From contig CM056567.1 of NCBI GenBank assembly GCA_029721515.1, positions 1,333,007 through 1,397,006 of the forward strand: a stretch of DNA of 64,000 nucleotides. The letters run 5' to 3'. This document shows positions 1-11,579 of this stretch, one piece after another; the first letter of the stretch is position 1, and every line of letters starts with the position of its first letter. The stretch is from Synanceia verrucosa (lineage: Eukaryota > Chordata > Actinopteri > Perciformes > Synanceiidae). The notes under the pieces are model-generated. The model searched no databases, was not told the DNA's origin, and saw nothing but the letters and a program-made list of their open reading frames with translations. The position numbers were made by a program, and so were the translations under genes.

Positions 1-61
1 AAATTGATATTAATAAATTAAAAATCGATGTTGTATCAGAAGGAAAAGTATCACGATATAT
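1..61 (+). mobile_element. hAT-like MITE, 3' end only
   Basis: It shares the pattern 'taaaaatcgatgttgtatcag', then a short A-rich stretch and 'gtatcacgatat', with the other copies of the family (for example 27880-27944 and 54160-54242). The final CCCACCCCT end is missing and the left part lies outside the window. Confidence 0.55.
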
Positions 62-2856
62 CCTGCTGGTGATGATGTTCTCTGATCTGCAGCTCCTGTT
101 TCTCACACCAATATGTTTTTATTATTAGAGCACACAAAGCTGTTTTTATTCAGACCATCACAAGCGAAGCCTGAAGCGAGTCCATATTTCTGTCTGTCGC
201 TGGGCACAGACGAACATTTGAAATCATGTCATCTAAACTTCAACCAACCAGTTTGTTTACTTCTGCTGCAGGAACAAATGATGGTGGAGGTGAATCCATC
301 CGACCTTTGTCACCATGTTTTCACTGTTATTAATGCGTTCCATATGTGCGGAAAAGAAAAACACATCATGATTTATTAAGTCTCTAAAACGCCAACTTCC
401 TGCTTCTCAGCTGTGAGGATTGACATCACATTTAGTGAATTATGATGGATAAAATAACTGCAGATTACAGCCATAACTCAAATTCTATCACACTGAATCA
501 CAATAACATTATATTGTGCTGTCATTTGCAGCCCAGCTGTACTCTATTAGTATATTTTTGGTAAACGTTTTTCTGTCCACTTTGATGAAAACGTTCTGAA
601 ACATCATTTTGGACTTCCACTTCAACACGTAGCATGACTGTCTCTGCACTCCTTTTCCTAAAATCTGATTAAACCACAGTGAGTGCAAGACTCCAGAGAC
701 CAAGAGGAGAGAGAATAGTTAAGTAAAAATAAGTGTGTCACAGCTACACCTAGAAATACCCCCTATAGCTTTAAAAACAGGATGTTACTAAATATCACTG
801 CTTATATTTCAAACACACTACATGCACTCCCCTCCATATTTTATTCATTATTATTTTTCTAATAAATTGCAGTGATGCGGTTATCCCTAGAAATGACTCA
901 CACGCACTGGGAAAGTGTCCATTCCTGGACTCTGAATGTAAGTTTCTAAATATATCCACATATTCTGCCATTAATCAGCTGGGTGACAAACACATTACAC
1001 ACCGTTTCATGGATGATGACTTGCAGGTTTTGGGGTCCAGTGGTATTTATGGGATATAACCAGAGGTAGAGGAAGCAGGCAGGTAGTCAAGGTGCTGCAT
1101 TCAAAGACCTGAACCTGAAGTGTACTCAAAGTATCAGAATACTGGTGAGGTAACTCTGTCAGTTTAGAGAGATTATTATTCATTTTAACTACTTCATGAG
1201 CTGTTCATGAGCAGCCATATAATCTAGTTTATATTTTAGAGTTTGATACCACTCGTGTGTGTGTGTGTGTGTGTGTGTGGCACACAGCTAGTTAGCTTAG
1301 CTTAGCATGAAGTCTGGAGCTTGGTTCTACTCTGTGGAACCAAAATCTACTTTGTGGTTTTATAGGGGGTTACTTCATGACTATTTCTCAGTGACGATGA
1401 TGTAAATAACTCTAAAACTGTCATGTTTAATATACATCTTATTCTGTTTTTTAGTCTCCTTTTATTTGCCTTTTCATGTGTCTTGTGCTAAACCACCTTT
1501 CATTATTAAATGACAGTGACCCGTTAAGTAACTCCATCTGTCAGATCAACACAGTGTAGTAAAAGAATGACGTAGAAATACTCAGGTTGACTGTACTTGA
1601 GTGAATGCACTTAGTTACTTAGTTACACCTGGCCACACCAGACACCATTCATTGTCGTTTTCACGTCAACGTCGTGCAGATTATCATACCAACGTTCATT
1701 GTCAAAATGTTTCCCAGGTGGTTAGTGTGATGCGGTGGCGGTCCTGTCATCATTTCCCATCAGACGGGCAGATGGACCAGAGACAGGTGGACAGTGACTG
1801 GGACAGACTGAAGAGACATTTGGGTGAACGAGAGGCCTCCTGCTGTTCGCTCTGAGACAGACGAGCTGAGATTATCACCGTCTGAGACGAGACGGCGGCT
1901 CAGGGAAGATTTGGGAGGAACCTCTGCGGTGCAGAGACTTTACATCCCCTTGCAGCCGCCCATCAAGCCTGACGACTCTTCAGTGATTAGTGAGTGTAAC
2001 CCCGAGCAAACTGTGGTCACTGGGTTTCTTCTAAATACTGAGCTGAGGAGCACAAAATATGCTTTGATTCTTTTCCTGTGCAACACGCTGCTTCATGGGA
2101 AGGGAAATGTCACTCAGAAACTATGTGACAGTCATGTGTTCAGTCTTCAAAGACTTCACTGCCCTGTGACCTTTCCCGTTTTTTACAACAACAACGACGT
2201 CGCTGTCATATTGCAAAAATAAGGAGAGGTTCTTGAAATATGAGAACAGAGCCGGCGGGTCTGAAAGGGAATATTACGCTCTCCTTTTCAGATGTCGACT
2301 TCATGTTCTTGTAACCAGCTCACTGACTCTTGAGCATCCGGTGAAAGAGAGCGAGAGAGAGAGCGATAGATGAGGGCGAGAGACAGCGAGGAAGATGAAA
2401 GAAAATGTGAGCAGGGTGGAGGAGAATTGAGTCAGTAAGATAGAGATTGATGACAGATAGGAAGATGAGAAAAGGCTTACAGGGAGATGGAGAGAAGGGC
2501 CAGTAATCCCCCAAAAAAGGAGTGTGCTGAGATAAAGATGAAGAGGACGAAGAGGAGGGCGGTGGCGCTAGCATGACCTTCCTCAGCATCCGCTCTCAAG
2601 GACAAAGTGTCATCTGTTAACTGTATCACTATCTGTGTCCAAAAAGTGATGCTCATTGCTTCTGGGCACACCTTATCGGTTAAATAAACGCTCAGATTTC
2701 CTCCCCCTGACTTCTGTCCACTTCTTCTTACTGCTGAGGTCAGCTTTTATCCACGTGGTAAAAAGAAGCACCGTCCTCTTCTCTGGTCTACATGCAGAAC
2801 AACTGAAGCTGCTGCATGCCTTTCATCCACGTTAACCTTCTCCTGATGGGAATTAT

Positions 2857-2858
<2 letters not shown>
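62..2858. other. Intronic sequence without genes
   Basis: Mostly unique AT-rich sequence. It holds a GT run at 1255-1279 and a GA-rich stretch at about 2341-2420. No recognisable exon, RNA gene or transposon was seen. The open frames here are short and look random. Confidence 0.6.
1255..1279. repeat. GT microsatellite
   Basis: An uninterrupted (GT)12 run, visible directly. Confidence 0.95.

Positions 2859-2910
<52 letters not shown>
2859..2910. repeat. TA microsatellite, insertion site of the Tc1 element
   Basis: About 26 uninterrupted TA units end exactly at the Tc1 terminus. Further TA units follow the other end (4515 onward), so the transposon landed inside a TA run, in keeping with its TA target. 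Confidence 0.95.
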
Positions 2911-2913
<3 letters not shown>

Positions 2914-2961
2914 TCATGGAAAAAATTATTAGACCACCCTTGTTTTCTTCAATTTCTTGTT
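2911..2961 (+). repeat. Tc1 terminal inverted repeat, left
   Basis: A 51-base stretch identical to the reverse complement of 4464-4514. The match breaks at the next base. Confidence 0.95.
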
Positions 2962-3206
2962 AATTTTAATGCCTGGCTCAACTAAAGGTACATTTGTTTG
3001 GACAATTATAATGATAACAACAAAAATAGCTCATGAGAGTTTAATTTAAGAACTAAGGATTATTCATTTTCCATGGTTTTCTTGATAATAACCAAAATTA
3101 CTTAAATTCTTACATCAATAGCTATGGCATTGTACCGCCAAAAACACTACTTTTAAGCATTCCATGTTTTCTTTTCTGTTTGCTTTAAACACATGATACA
3201 CAAGAG

Positions 3207-4233
3207 TTAATACTTGATTGCATAACCATTGTTTTTGATGACTGCAGCCATGCGTCTTGGCATGCTCTCCACCAGCTTCTGACATTGTTCTGCTGTCACA
3301 GCAGCCCATTCCTGTTGGACAAATTCAAACAAATTTTCTTTGTTTTTGGGCTTGTGGTTCTCCATTTTGAGTTTGATGATTTTCCACAGGTTTTCAATTG
3401 GATTAAGATCTGGTGATTGAGCAGGCCAAGGCATGGTGCTTGAATGTTGTGGTTCTCCATCCAGGCTTTAACTGACCTTGCCGTGTGGCAAGGGGCATTG
3501 TCTTGTTGGAAAATCCAGTCATTCGAGGCAGGAAAGAGTTTTCCAGCTGATGGAAGAAGACTGTTTTCAAGGGTAGTCCTGTACTTGACCTGGTTCATTC
3601 GGCCTTCACACAATTGCATTTGCCCTGTTCCACTCAGACTGAAACAACCCCAGATCATGACTGATCCACCCCATGTTTTACTGTAGGGGCAAGACAGTCT
3701 GGGTTGTAAGCTTCTCCAGGCTTCCTCCTAACCAGTAAGTTGGCTGGAGTGGGCATCAATTCAAAATTGGATTCATCACTGAAGAGAACCTTAGCCCAAT
3801 CATCAGCAGTCCAATCCTTGTGGTCTCGAGCAAAGAGTAACCGGGCCTTCCTCTGCCTTTCATTGATGAAGGGCTTCTTGCGTGCTCTGTGTGACTTCAA
3901 ACCAGCTTCAACAAGTCGGTTTCGAACTGTCCTTGCCGAGCAAGTCACATTTCTCGACAGTGCCCACTCATTTTTAAGGTCCCTGGAGGTCTGACGACGA
4001 TTCCTGACACAGGAACGGATGAGTGCACGGTCATCTCGTGGGGTAGAAAGACGTTTCCTGCCACGGCCAGGTAGCAATTTGGTAGTGCCATGTTCAGCTT
4101 GTTTTTTTGTTGTAATGAACGGCTGTCTTGGAGATCTTCAGTTTTTCGCTACCTGTCTCTCACTCATGCCAATTTCCAGCAGTGCCAAGATGGCTGCCTT
4201 TGTTGCTTCACATAATTCTTTTGTTTTAGGCAT
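3207..4233 (-). pseudogene. Tc1-type DDE transposase, frameshifted
   Basis: The gene starts at the ATG at 4233 (MPKTKEL...) with an N-terminal helix-turn-helix part, then a basic GRGRKR motif and a second DNA-binding segment. The catalytic triad is visible across frames: Asp in LFSDES (codon 3775-3777), Asp in QQDNAPCHT (3500-3502) and Glu in SPDLNPIE (3393-3395), with second-D-to-E spacing of about 34-35 residues as in Tc1 families. It ends with a TAA at 3207-3209. The frame breaks near 4142-4146 (A run on the coding strand), near 4102-4108 (A run), near 3669-3672 (G run) and near 3437-3445. I saw no in-frame nonsense substitution between breaks. It would cut and paste elements with matching ends if intact; this copy should be inactive. 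Confidence 0.9.
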
Positions 4234-4463
4234 TATGTGAGAGCTGACAACTTCTGAGTTGTGCTACGGCTTGAATGTAAGCAGGAAACCACTCTAGGCC
4301 TTTGCATGTGCAGTGCTGCTTGTGACATGAAATGGCCTCTTATATACCCTGGGAATCAATTAAGCTTAAGAATGTCAAATAGGACATAAAGTATTATGTG
4401 ACCAGCTGCATTTTTTGTTGTGTTCATTGTATTATATGTTTAGTGGTACCAGATATTAGAATG

Positions 4464-4514
4464 AACAAGAAATTGAAGAAAACAAGGGTGGTCTAATAAT
4501 TTTTTCCATGACTG
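4464..4514 (-). repeat. Tc1 terminal inverted repeat, right
   Basis: Perfect reverse complement of 2911-2961, ending in ACTG followed by a TA run. Confidence 0.95.
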
Positions 4515-4852
4515 TATATATATATGTAGAGCTCATAAATATCACATTCCATATCCAGTCTTTGTCTTGACAACAAACAAACAAACAGCAACAAAACAAA
4601 CTCCTCCAGTCTTTTTAGCGTTGCGTTATACTTCGGCGTGAGGAACTGAAGCAGCTCTCTGCTCAGCTTTCTGTTTTCCTGAACTTTAAGTTGCTTGAAA
4701 TGACTCTTATTTCTCGTCACCAGACACTTTCTAACAATTGTTTCCTGTAAATCGTAGGTATTCGTAGATAAAAGTTAAAATTTTTAAATTCAGAGCATTT
4801 CTAGCTGTCAAGATGGTGACGGCTTAGCCAACGCTAACAGCGCTCACCTGCG
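4515..4852. other. Intronic sequence right of the Tc1 element
   Basis: The rest of the split TA run, then unique AT-rich sequence. Nothing else recognisable. Confidence 0.5.
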
Positions 4853-5110
4853 CTAAAAATATTGATACGGTGATATATCACTATATTTTGCCTTCTGATA
4901 TAATATTGATTCTTAATTTCTTACTTGGCTGTCAATGGATCCACTGCAGTCAATAAATTCTCAGTTTCTTCAGTGACACAGATGTATCGATTATTACATT
5001 TCTTGCAATATATCGATTATTGCAGAATCGTGATAGATATTATTGTTACCTTGGGCAAAATATTGAGTTAGTATGGCATCATGAGGTGCTTGGTGATACC
5101 CAGCCCTAAC
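4853..5110 (-). mobile_element. Diverged hAT-like MITE or relative
   Basis: The left part mirrors the family end, with 'cttctgatataatattgat' followed by a T-rich stretch. The right part ends in 'ggtgatacccagccctaac'. The middle is diverged, with several 'atatcgatta' blocks. It may be a related subfamily rather than the same one. Confidence 0.45.
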
Positions 5111-5739
5111 AGAAGGGAAACATTACTCCTCTTTATCGTCTATATAGCTGTTTGTTGCTATATTAATGCTCTGGATGCTACACAGAAAACCTTCGATAAT
5201 TAAAAAAACAAATGGAAAGTCAACCTCGTTAAAAGCACTGACCTAACTTTATCTGCCCTGTGGGCACTGATCGGGAAAATATTTAACACTTGGCTGATAA
5301 CTGATCTGCTTATTTAGGTCAGTCTGGGAGGCTAAAGCTTAAATTTTATTTTTTATTTTATTTACGGCCCTAAAATGTCAGCTTGAACTCACAACGAGAC
5401 AAGTAAGTGGTTTAAATCTGTAAAATTGTTAGCAGGTTCCTTTTGCTGGAAATACGGGAAGCCAGCAGGACAAAGAGCTTCATTAATAACAGGTTTTCAG
5501 CCAGAGCTACACATGACTTTCATCTGGTAAAAAAATGAACGTGTCACATGTCTATTAAATGGTTTCTGTAACCAGGCCTGATGTGGTTTAAATGTCCTGT
5601 AAAAAAGAAAATAATGGTTTTATTGAACTGTTTTTCATTATCTGGAGACAAGTCCACTAAAATCTGACAATCCAGGAGGAAAAGTGTGTTTACACATGAG
5701 CTGAAGGATAAAATATATCTACCTGGCAACAGCAACGAG

Positions 5740-5905
5740 TCCACAGTACAGCAGGTAATCAGCGGCTAATAACACGATGGGAGTCGCTGCCCCACCGTAA
5801 ATCAATGGGAAAAATAACTGCTAATACGCTGCTTATTGATTAGCGTGCACGCCGTGCTCTCATTTAGTGGGGCGACCGTGGTTAAGCGCCGAAGCAGTGA
5901 CAAGG
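5740..5905. promoter_or_regulatory. Possible conserved non-coding element in intron 1
   Basis: Non-repetitive sequence with clustered homeobox-like cores (gtaatcag, ctaataac, aaatcaat, ctaatac, gattag). This is the look of vertebrate developmental enhancers. No alignment was possible, so this is a pattern guess. Confidence 0.25.
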
Positions 5906-8129
5906 GTAAAGTGTTATTTGTGACAGCTGGGCAGGATGAGATGACTGCAGGGCCTCGGCAGTATTTCTTAATTGACACCTGTCAGCTGCTGCAGGAGGAC
6001 GCCTGCCCGAGTCCTGTTCATCTGTCACTTTTAATACCTTTCCTTCACAGCCCTCTGCTGCCTTGTTCCCCTGCTTCAGCCCAGATGTTTGAGGCCGGGT
6101 CGTACGGGGCCTAACCCTAACCCTCGACACTGCTTTTTACTGTTTACTCTGCGGATCAAAGGCAGTTTTTCAGTCTTAACTTAACTCTTGACTTGAAGTA
6201 GCTGCAATACGAGGGAGCAAGAGATTCAATAAAAGGAGTACAGAGAGTAATTTAAGGCTCACTGCGCCTGCTATGGTGGCCATGTATCTGCAGCTTTATC
6301 TCCACCATGATCACCACGATTACTGCAACAGGCGCCGCCTCGCTGGTACTTTCTAATACATCATGTGGAGCGCTAAAGACAAAAAAAAAAGCCATGCAGA
6401 GTCATTTCACAGAAACAAATGAGTGAATCAGAGCGGAGCATGTTTTAGTTTTTGGGGGACAGAGTAGGTGATAGCAGCAAACAGTCATGTCATGCATACA
6501 GGTAACATGACACTGGAGCCGATGACTAAAAAGTGCTTTTCTATTAAAGTACTGAGATGACAGACGGACTGACCTCTCTGGACCTCCCGTCGTCTCACTT
6601 CCCATTTTTTTTTTTACGTCTTTCTCTTCAGCATCTCAGCCTGCTTCCCCTCGCCTTCCTTTGTCTGCTCCTCAAACAGCTTGAATGATCAGATAAATGT
6701 TTCTGTGGAAAAGGAAACGCAGCTGGTCCATTTGGCCCACAATGCTTTGCTGTTCTGCTAGCAGCTACAGAAACAGTGAGGATATCAGAACGTGTGCCGC
6801 TTCAGGCTAAAGGTGAGTCGAAAAACTGGAACTCTCATTTTCTTAACAAGTGGAAAATAAAGAACTGGTTTAATGCACAAACATAGCTGTTATTGTAATA
6901 ATCAATTACTTGATCATCAGATGATTAATCAGCGACTATTTTAGACATTTTTAGGCAAACATTTGTTGTTTTCTGCCTCTCAAACGTGAAGATCTGATGC
7001 TGTTCTTCCTCATAGTGTGAACAGTGTAACTGACCGAGCTGCAGCCCTGTCCATGAATCCTGATGGTCAGGTGGAAGACGTGCTTTGTGAAGTATATGTT
7101 TTTAGCTATAAAGCAATCAGTCGAGCGTGGCTTTTTGAATCGGAGCAAAGATTTCTTCCTGCCAAACGACAGAGACAATAACCACATGCAGGATGTGCTG
7201 AACAGTAAGGACGCTACAGTCAGCTTCACTCCGCTAAAAATGACCTCGTTTGCTTTTATTCTTTGTCGAGGCGGCTCGAGTGAAAACCCAGGTTTTCCTG
7301 CTTCCTCTGAACCTCATTAAGCTCTGGGATGGCTTCACCTCGCTGGATGCCTTCACATCGTCACCCTGCCGGCTGAGCCTCATTCCCACGGATTTTCAAT
7401 CCGACCCTCTCTTTTCCATAAGAGCAGTCATCGATCTTCATTTGTCACTTAACCTCCACCAAGATGAGGACAGAGTGTAGTTGTGCGAGTGTGTGCATTA
7501 AGTGTGTGTCTTTGATTTCCTTTCTGACACCACATGCAAATGAAACTGCGGGTGTAGCGGAGTGTGGGATGGTAAATACATCCACTGACTCCTTCAGTCA
7601 ATGTCACCTGTTAATGACACTTCACATGCCCTGCCTTATCACCGGATCTGAATATTCCACATTCACACACACACACCAACATTTCCCCGCTCTCGCTTCA
7701 AATAACAGATTTTTTTCTCCTCACAGTTCAGCTTCAACTCCTGACAAATGTCATTAAATACTTTATCAGAGACATCCTGATAAAACCAACACGGGGTTCC
7801 ATGGCGACGGCGTCTTGGTTGACGAGTGCCGTGAGCTAAATTTCTGCAGAGGAAATAAAATGCAAAGTAAAGACCTACTGTATTAACGCTGCTCGGCTTA
7901 GAACTTTGTTCCTGTTTTGTCAGACAAACCCAAAAAGCTGTTACCATGGAGATCAGAGGGACTCTTTCACACTCTCTAACCGTTAAAAACAACCTGCTCT
8001 GCAGGTCTAATGTGCTCTAATGTGCTGAACAGAAGTGTGCATCCAGACTCTACGACCATTCATCACCCCGTTACAGGCGTGTCTGTGTCCAGTTTCGGTT
8101 TGCATGTAACCCCTGCAGCTGAGCGGTAC

Positions 8130-8350
8130 GACCGTGAGCAGTGGCTAACAGCGAGTTGATTACATCAAGGCAGCTTGCAGACTTGACACCTTGCTGAATT
8201 TGTAAGCATTAATCGGTGGGGCCTTGTCACTGATCCGTCAGCTACCTGGATAATTAGGGACCGCGGCTAACGATGCCGTCAGGAAGAAGGGAAGCTCAAC
8301 TTCTCCCCCACCCACAAGTCATAATTAAGAGACTCCTTTTGCGTTGAAGT
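8130..8350. promoter_or_regulatory. Possible conserved non-coding element in intron 1
   Basis: Unique, balanced sequence with gcattaatcgg, ggataattaggga and cataattaag homeobox-like cores, flanked by ordinary intron. Pattern guess only. Confidence 0.25.
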
Positions 8351-11300
8351 GGAGGTAGATTGGGGGGAAGCTGTTCACTGTGGCTTCAATCTGGACAAAC
8401 GCTTTAATTAAACATGCTGAGCTAAGCTACACAGACAGATCATTAAAACGCAGCGCTGAAGTCCATTTATTGGAGACACTGAATCAGTGGTATTAAAGAA
8501 ATTAACAGCAGCCACAGTTTGACTGCAACCTGAACACCTGATTTATGTTTAGAGCGCTAAACTTTTTTAATTAGCGGCGTTAATGTGTGAGCGGCCAGCC
8601 GGTCACCTAACGTTTCTATCAAGAGAAGAGACAAAGGAAAAGTCACTTCATCAGCTGTGAAGGAAAACATCTCTGATGACATCACAGGAAGTCGATGAAA
8701 TGACGATATCCTGGCCCATCCCACAGTTTGCCCCGCCCCTTCCTCTTCAGCTTAAGTGATATTTTTTTTTTTTTTAAATTCTTTGCAGGTTTTTACTCCT
8801 GTGGTTTGCATTCAGCACTGTCACGCTGTAATCACGCTGACGTTATGAATGATTAGTTGGCAGATTCATTACTTAGAGTGACAGCGTTTGATTTAAGATG
8901 TCGCGGCTGGCAAACTAAAAGCCAGAGTCGACATGAAGCAATACCATCAATTTCCCGACAGCAATCAAAACTGTGACCTCAGGATGGTGAAAATACAGAA
9001 TTTCGGCTTCTCTGTAGATCTGGAATACAAACCAAACAAGTTACTGTTTACTTGAGTGCTAAAGGTTTGAACATGCTAACGCTACTGATGCAAACAGTGG
9101 AGCTTTCTTTCAATAGATTCATTTACAGCCGTTTCTGACTCAGCGATAAGTCTAAAAAAATGTCCGAAAACATCGAAAAATGACTTTTAAAAAATCCAAA
9201 GTTAACATCTTTATACAGTTTGTTTTGTCCAAAAAATCTAACGTTTCTGATGACACGAAACATTCTCATGTCTCTGGTCCAGAGACGATGATTAATTATC
9301 AAAACTGTAACCGATAAATGTTCTGTCCATTGTGTTGTTGTTTACGTGATCAATAACAGGCAAAATAACATTATTAACCCCCAACGGTCAACATGAGTTT
9401 AACATAAAAGTCATCACAGAACGAGAGAAAAAAAAATTTAATCCTCATCATAATTCCTGGATATTACTGCTCTGTTTGCCTTGAGCTCCTGTGAGAAATA
9501 TCTGACAACACAACAGCACTTCAGTGAGAAGAGACAAGCAAAGGAAAAAAAAAAAAAGCAAAATGACGACAAATGACTGCAGCAAAACTCTGTGCTGCTC
9601 AAATTGCACTGCACTGAAGTCAACGGCCAAAACTAACAGATGCAGTAATGTGGTTCCAAGTGAGCGAACACTGATGTACTGTCACTGGTCATAAAGCAGA
9701 TAGGGTACAGCGCCATTACAGGGTCTAAAATCATCACTGTGACTGATGAAACAGAGCCCATTTCAAATGGCACACAAAGAGCCACTGAAGCCTCTCTGTC
9801 TGAGGAAAGCATGCAACATTTTGTTTTAGTGCAACAACTCCAGTTTGTGGAAATATCTGGTCATGAATCGTAAAAACAGCCCCGTGTTTAAAGGTGCTGT
9901 GCACACTTTCACAGAGGAAACAGTGTCGATCACATGTCACGCTCTGGAAATAAGACGCAGACAAAAGCCTGCCAGGTTGGGACTGACCGTCACTGCCTGT
10001 GATGGATGTGTCCGTCACAAAAACAGACAATTAAATCAATACTCACGATCTGAGTGGGAACGAGGCCACTTCAGTGCTCCACAAGAGGCTGGAAAACAGC
10101 AGACGTGACTATTCAGACCATTCATGGCGAAACAAACCCAAACTATTCACTTCCAGGCTTGTTCTTCAAACAAAATTCTCCTCTATCCATCACCAAAGCC
10201 TGGCGTCAATTAGAAATTACAGCCCCACCGAGTTCAAAGTCTTTCTGTCACAACCTTGATTAAGTCTGCTTAACCTCACATTTCCACCGCCTGCTTAACA
10301 TTCTACAGCTGTTTTATTCGGCTTTGGTCATTACGGCGCCGACTTCAAAGGCTCCCCTTCTCGCCATCGTTTGGAAAACGAGTGTCAATCACGCACATCG
10401 CCCAGGGACGTCAGATGGATTCAGGCCAACAGAGCAGGTCAGCGACATGTCTCTGAAAACACTTTGTCTGAACGAAATAAATAAAACTTCACACATCCCG
10501 AGGGAAACAGCAGAGGCAATACAAAGTCACAATGCATGACCTGTGAAAAACGGTGCAAAACACAAATAAATCAGGTTAAAGGTTACACGGTGCATTGTTA
10601 CTAACACGTCAGGACTGTCGTGATAATTTCTTGCAAAAAACACAAATTAGTGCTTAACTTTTTTAACTGTGTGCTTCGTATCACAGATGCATCTGTTTTT
10701 TAATACTAATCTAGTTTGTGTTATTTATCAGCCGACAGGTCCGGCACACTTTCCCTTCATGCAGATGAAGGCAGAGGTCAGGTCTGGAGCTTCCAGTGAC
10801 CTCTGGAGGTGACCTCCCTGCTTCACCCTGCAGTGTTGGGTCTATTTGAGGATCAGATGATGCTCTGTGATCTCCCCCACCCTCACCAGCCTCACCCCCC
10901 CCTCTGGGTATTAATCGCACAGTATTTATCCCGCTTGAGAACTTTTCTTTCAATTTATCTTTTCTTTGCTCCTCGGCAGGGGCCAAAAGTTCTCCTTTGA
11001 GAGGGAGTCCAGCTGCAGGGCGCATGCGCGTCTCCGTGGCCAATGATTTACTGATGTTTATCAGGAATGAACAGATCAAAGGAAGTGGCATGACAGGCGA
11101 TCAATCAAGCATCAAATCCAGGATGACAATCCCAGAAAACACGACACTTTTCCTGCTTTCTTTCCCCCCTCTCTCTTTCTTTCTTTCTTTACTGCCTGTA
11201 AAAATGAGATAAGATGAGCTTTTTGTTTGCAGGACTTGGATGCTGGAAACCTGGAGGAGGATCAGCTTTAGAGCGGAAACTGAGGCGCAGTTGGCACGGA

Positions 11301-11507
11301 GGCATCCGCTGCGTAAATGACACCACGGTGTAAGCAGTGAAACACGCCTCACATTAGTGGAAATAAACTTATTATGGGCTGTTCAGGGGTCCACACTGAA
11401 TGCACAGTCACACTCCAGTCTATGCTGTGGATAAGCGGTCCTGCACCAGCTCTGGACGCGCTAAACTTGGCTGTGGAGAGGAAAGTGTTAGCAGATCCGG
11501 CTCCTAC

Positions 11508-11547
11508 CTGCTGACCGCCGCGGTGCTTGCTGCTTTCTCCTCGGCAT
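11508..11547 (-). CDS. tshz: First coding exon of a teashirt zinc-finger homeobox (TSHZ) gene
   Basis: Read on the minus strand from the ATG at 11547, the exon encodes MPRRKQQAPRRSA plus one base (phase 1). A consensus donor GTAGG follows at 11507-11503. The start has A at -3, a good initiation context. This peptide is, to my knowledge, specific to vertebrate TSHZ proteins, whose first coding exon is tiny and is followed by one very large exon carrying the C2H2 fingers and atypical homeodomain. Teashirt proteins are nuclear transcriptional regulators, mostly repressors, in patterning and neural, muscle and kidney development. The RRKQ start resembles the N-terminal NuRD-recruiting motif of SALL and FOG proteins (inference). 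RRSA matches human TSHZ1 (TSHZ3 has RRAA, TSHZ2 KRAA), but the gene-empty upstream flank is more like TSHZ2 or TSHZ3, so the paralogue stays open. Exon 2 is not in the window: no long minus-strand frame lies below 11507. Confidence 0.85.
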
Positions 11548-11579
11548 GCTGCTGCGACACTTCCCGCTTGACTTTTCAT
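11508..11579 (-). promoter_or_regulatory. Upstream ATG overlapping the teashirt start
   Basis: An ATG at 11579 lies 32 bases upstream of the teashirt ATG and in a different frame. Its frame stays open across the real start and through the exon 1 donor. The base at -3 is T, a weak context, so ribosomes could scan past it to the better start at 11547. It matters only if the 5' UTR includes it. It is also why the true exon is masked by a longer, meaningless open frame. Confidence 0.4.

Larger units (their letters stand above)
2911..4514 (-). mobile_element. Complete Tc1/mariner element, about 1.6 kb
   Basis: Both ends begin with CAGTCATGGAAAAAATTATT and match perfectly for 51 bases as inverted repeats (2911-2961 and 4464-4514). 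TA flanks both ends. A Tc1-type DDE transposase pseudogene fills the middle on the minus strand. Length and layout are standard for fish Tc1 elements. Perfect inverted repeats suggest fairly recent insertion, while the broken gene means this copy cannot make its own transposase. Confidence 0.95.
5111..11502. other. Rest of intron 1, no genes seen
   Basis: Mostly unique sequence. It includes possible conserved blocks at about 5740-5905 and 8130-8350, an octamer ATGCAAAT at 7534-7541, a very short telomere-like 'ctaaccctaaccct' at about 6111, and a CTTT run at about 11170-11191. No convincing exon, RNA gene or transposon. Confidence 0.5.
1..11507 (-). other. tshz: Intron 1 of the teashirt gene (5' part, runs off the window)
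   Basis: It begins at the GT donor at 11507 and continues past position 1, so the intron is at least 11.5 kb. Long first introns are usual in vertebrate teashirt genes and often hold enhancers. Within it I see a hAT-like MITE end (1-61), a GT run, a TA run with a Tc1 insertion, a related MITE fragment near 4.85-5.11 kb, and two blocks that look like conserved non-coding sequence (about 5.74 and 8.13 kb). There is no exon-like coding sequence. Confidence 0.65.

Noticed and set aside
6105..6125. Telomere-like CCTAACCCTAACCCT
   Set aside because: Only about two and a half units; too short to mean an internal telomere.
11349..11579. 76-codon minus-strand open frame over the teashirt exon
   Set aside because: Wrong frame and runs past a splice donor. 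The real product uses the ATG at 11547.
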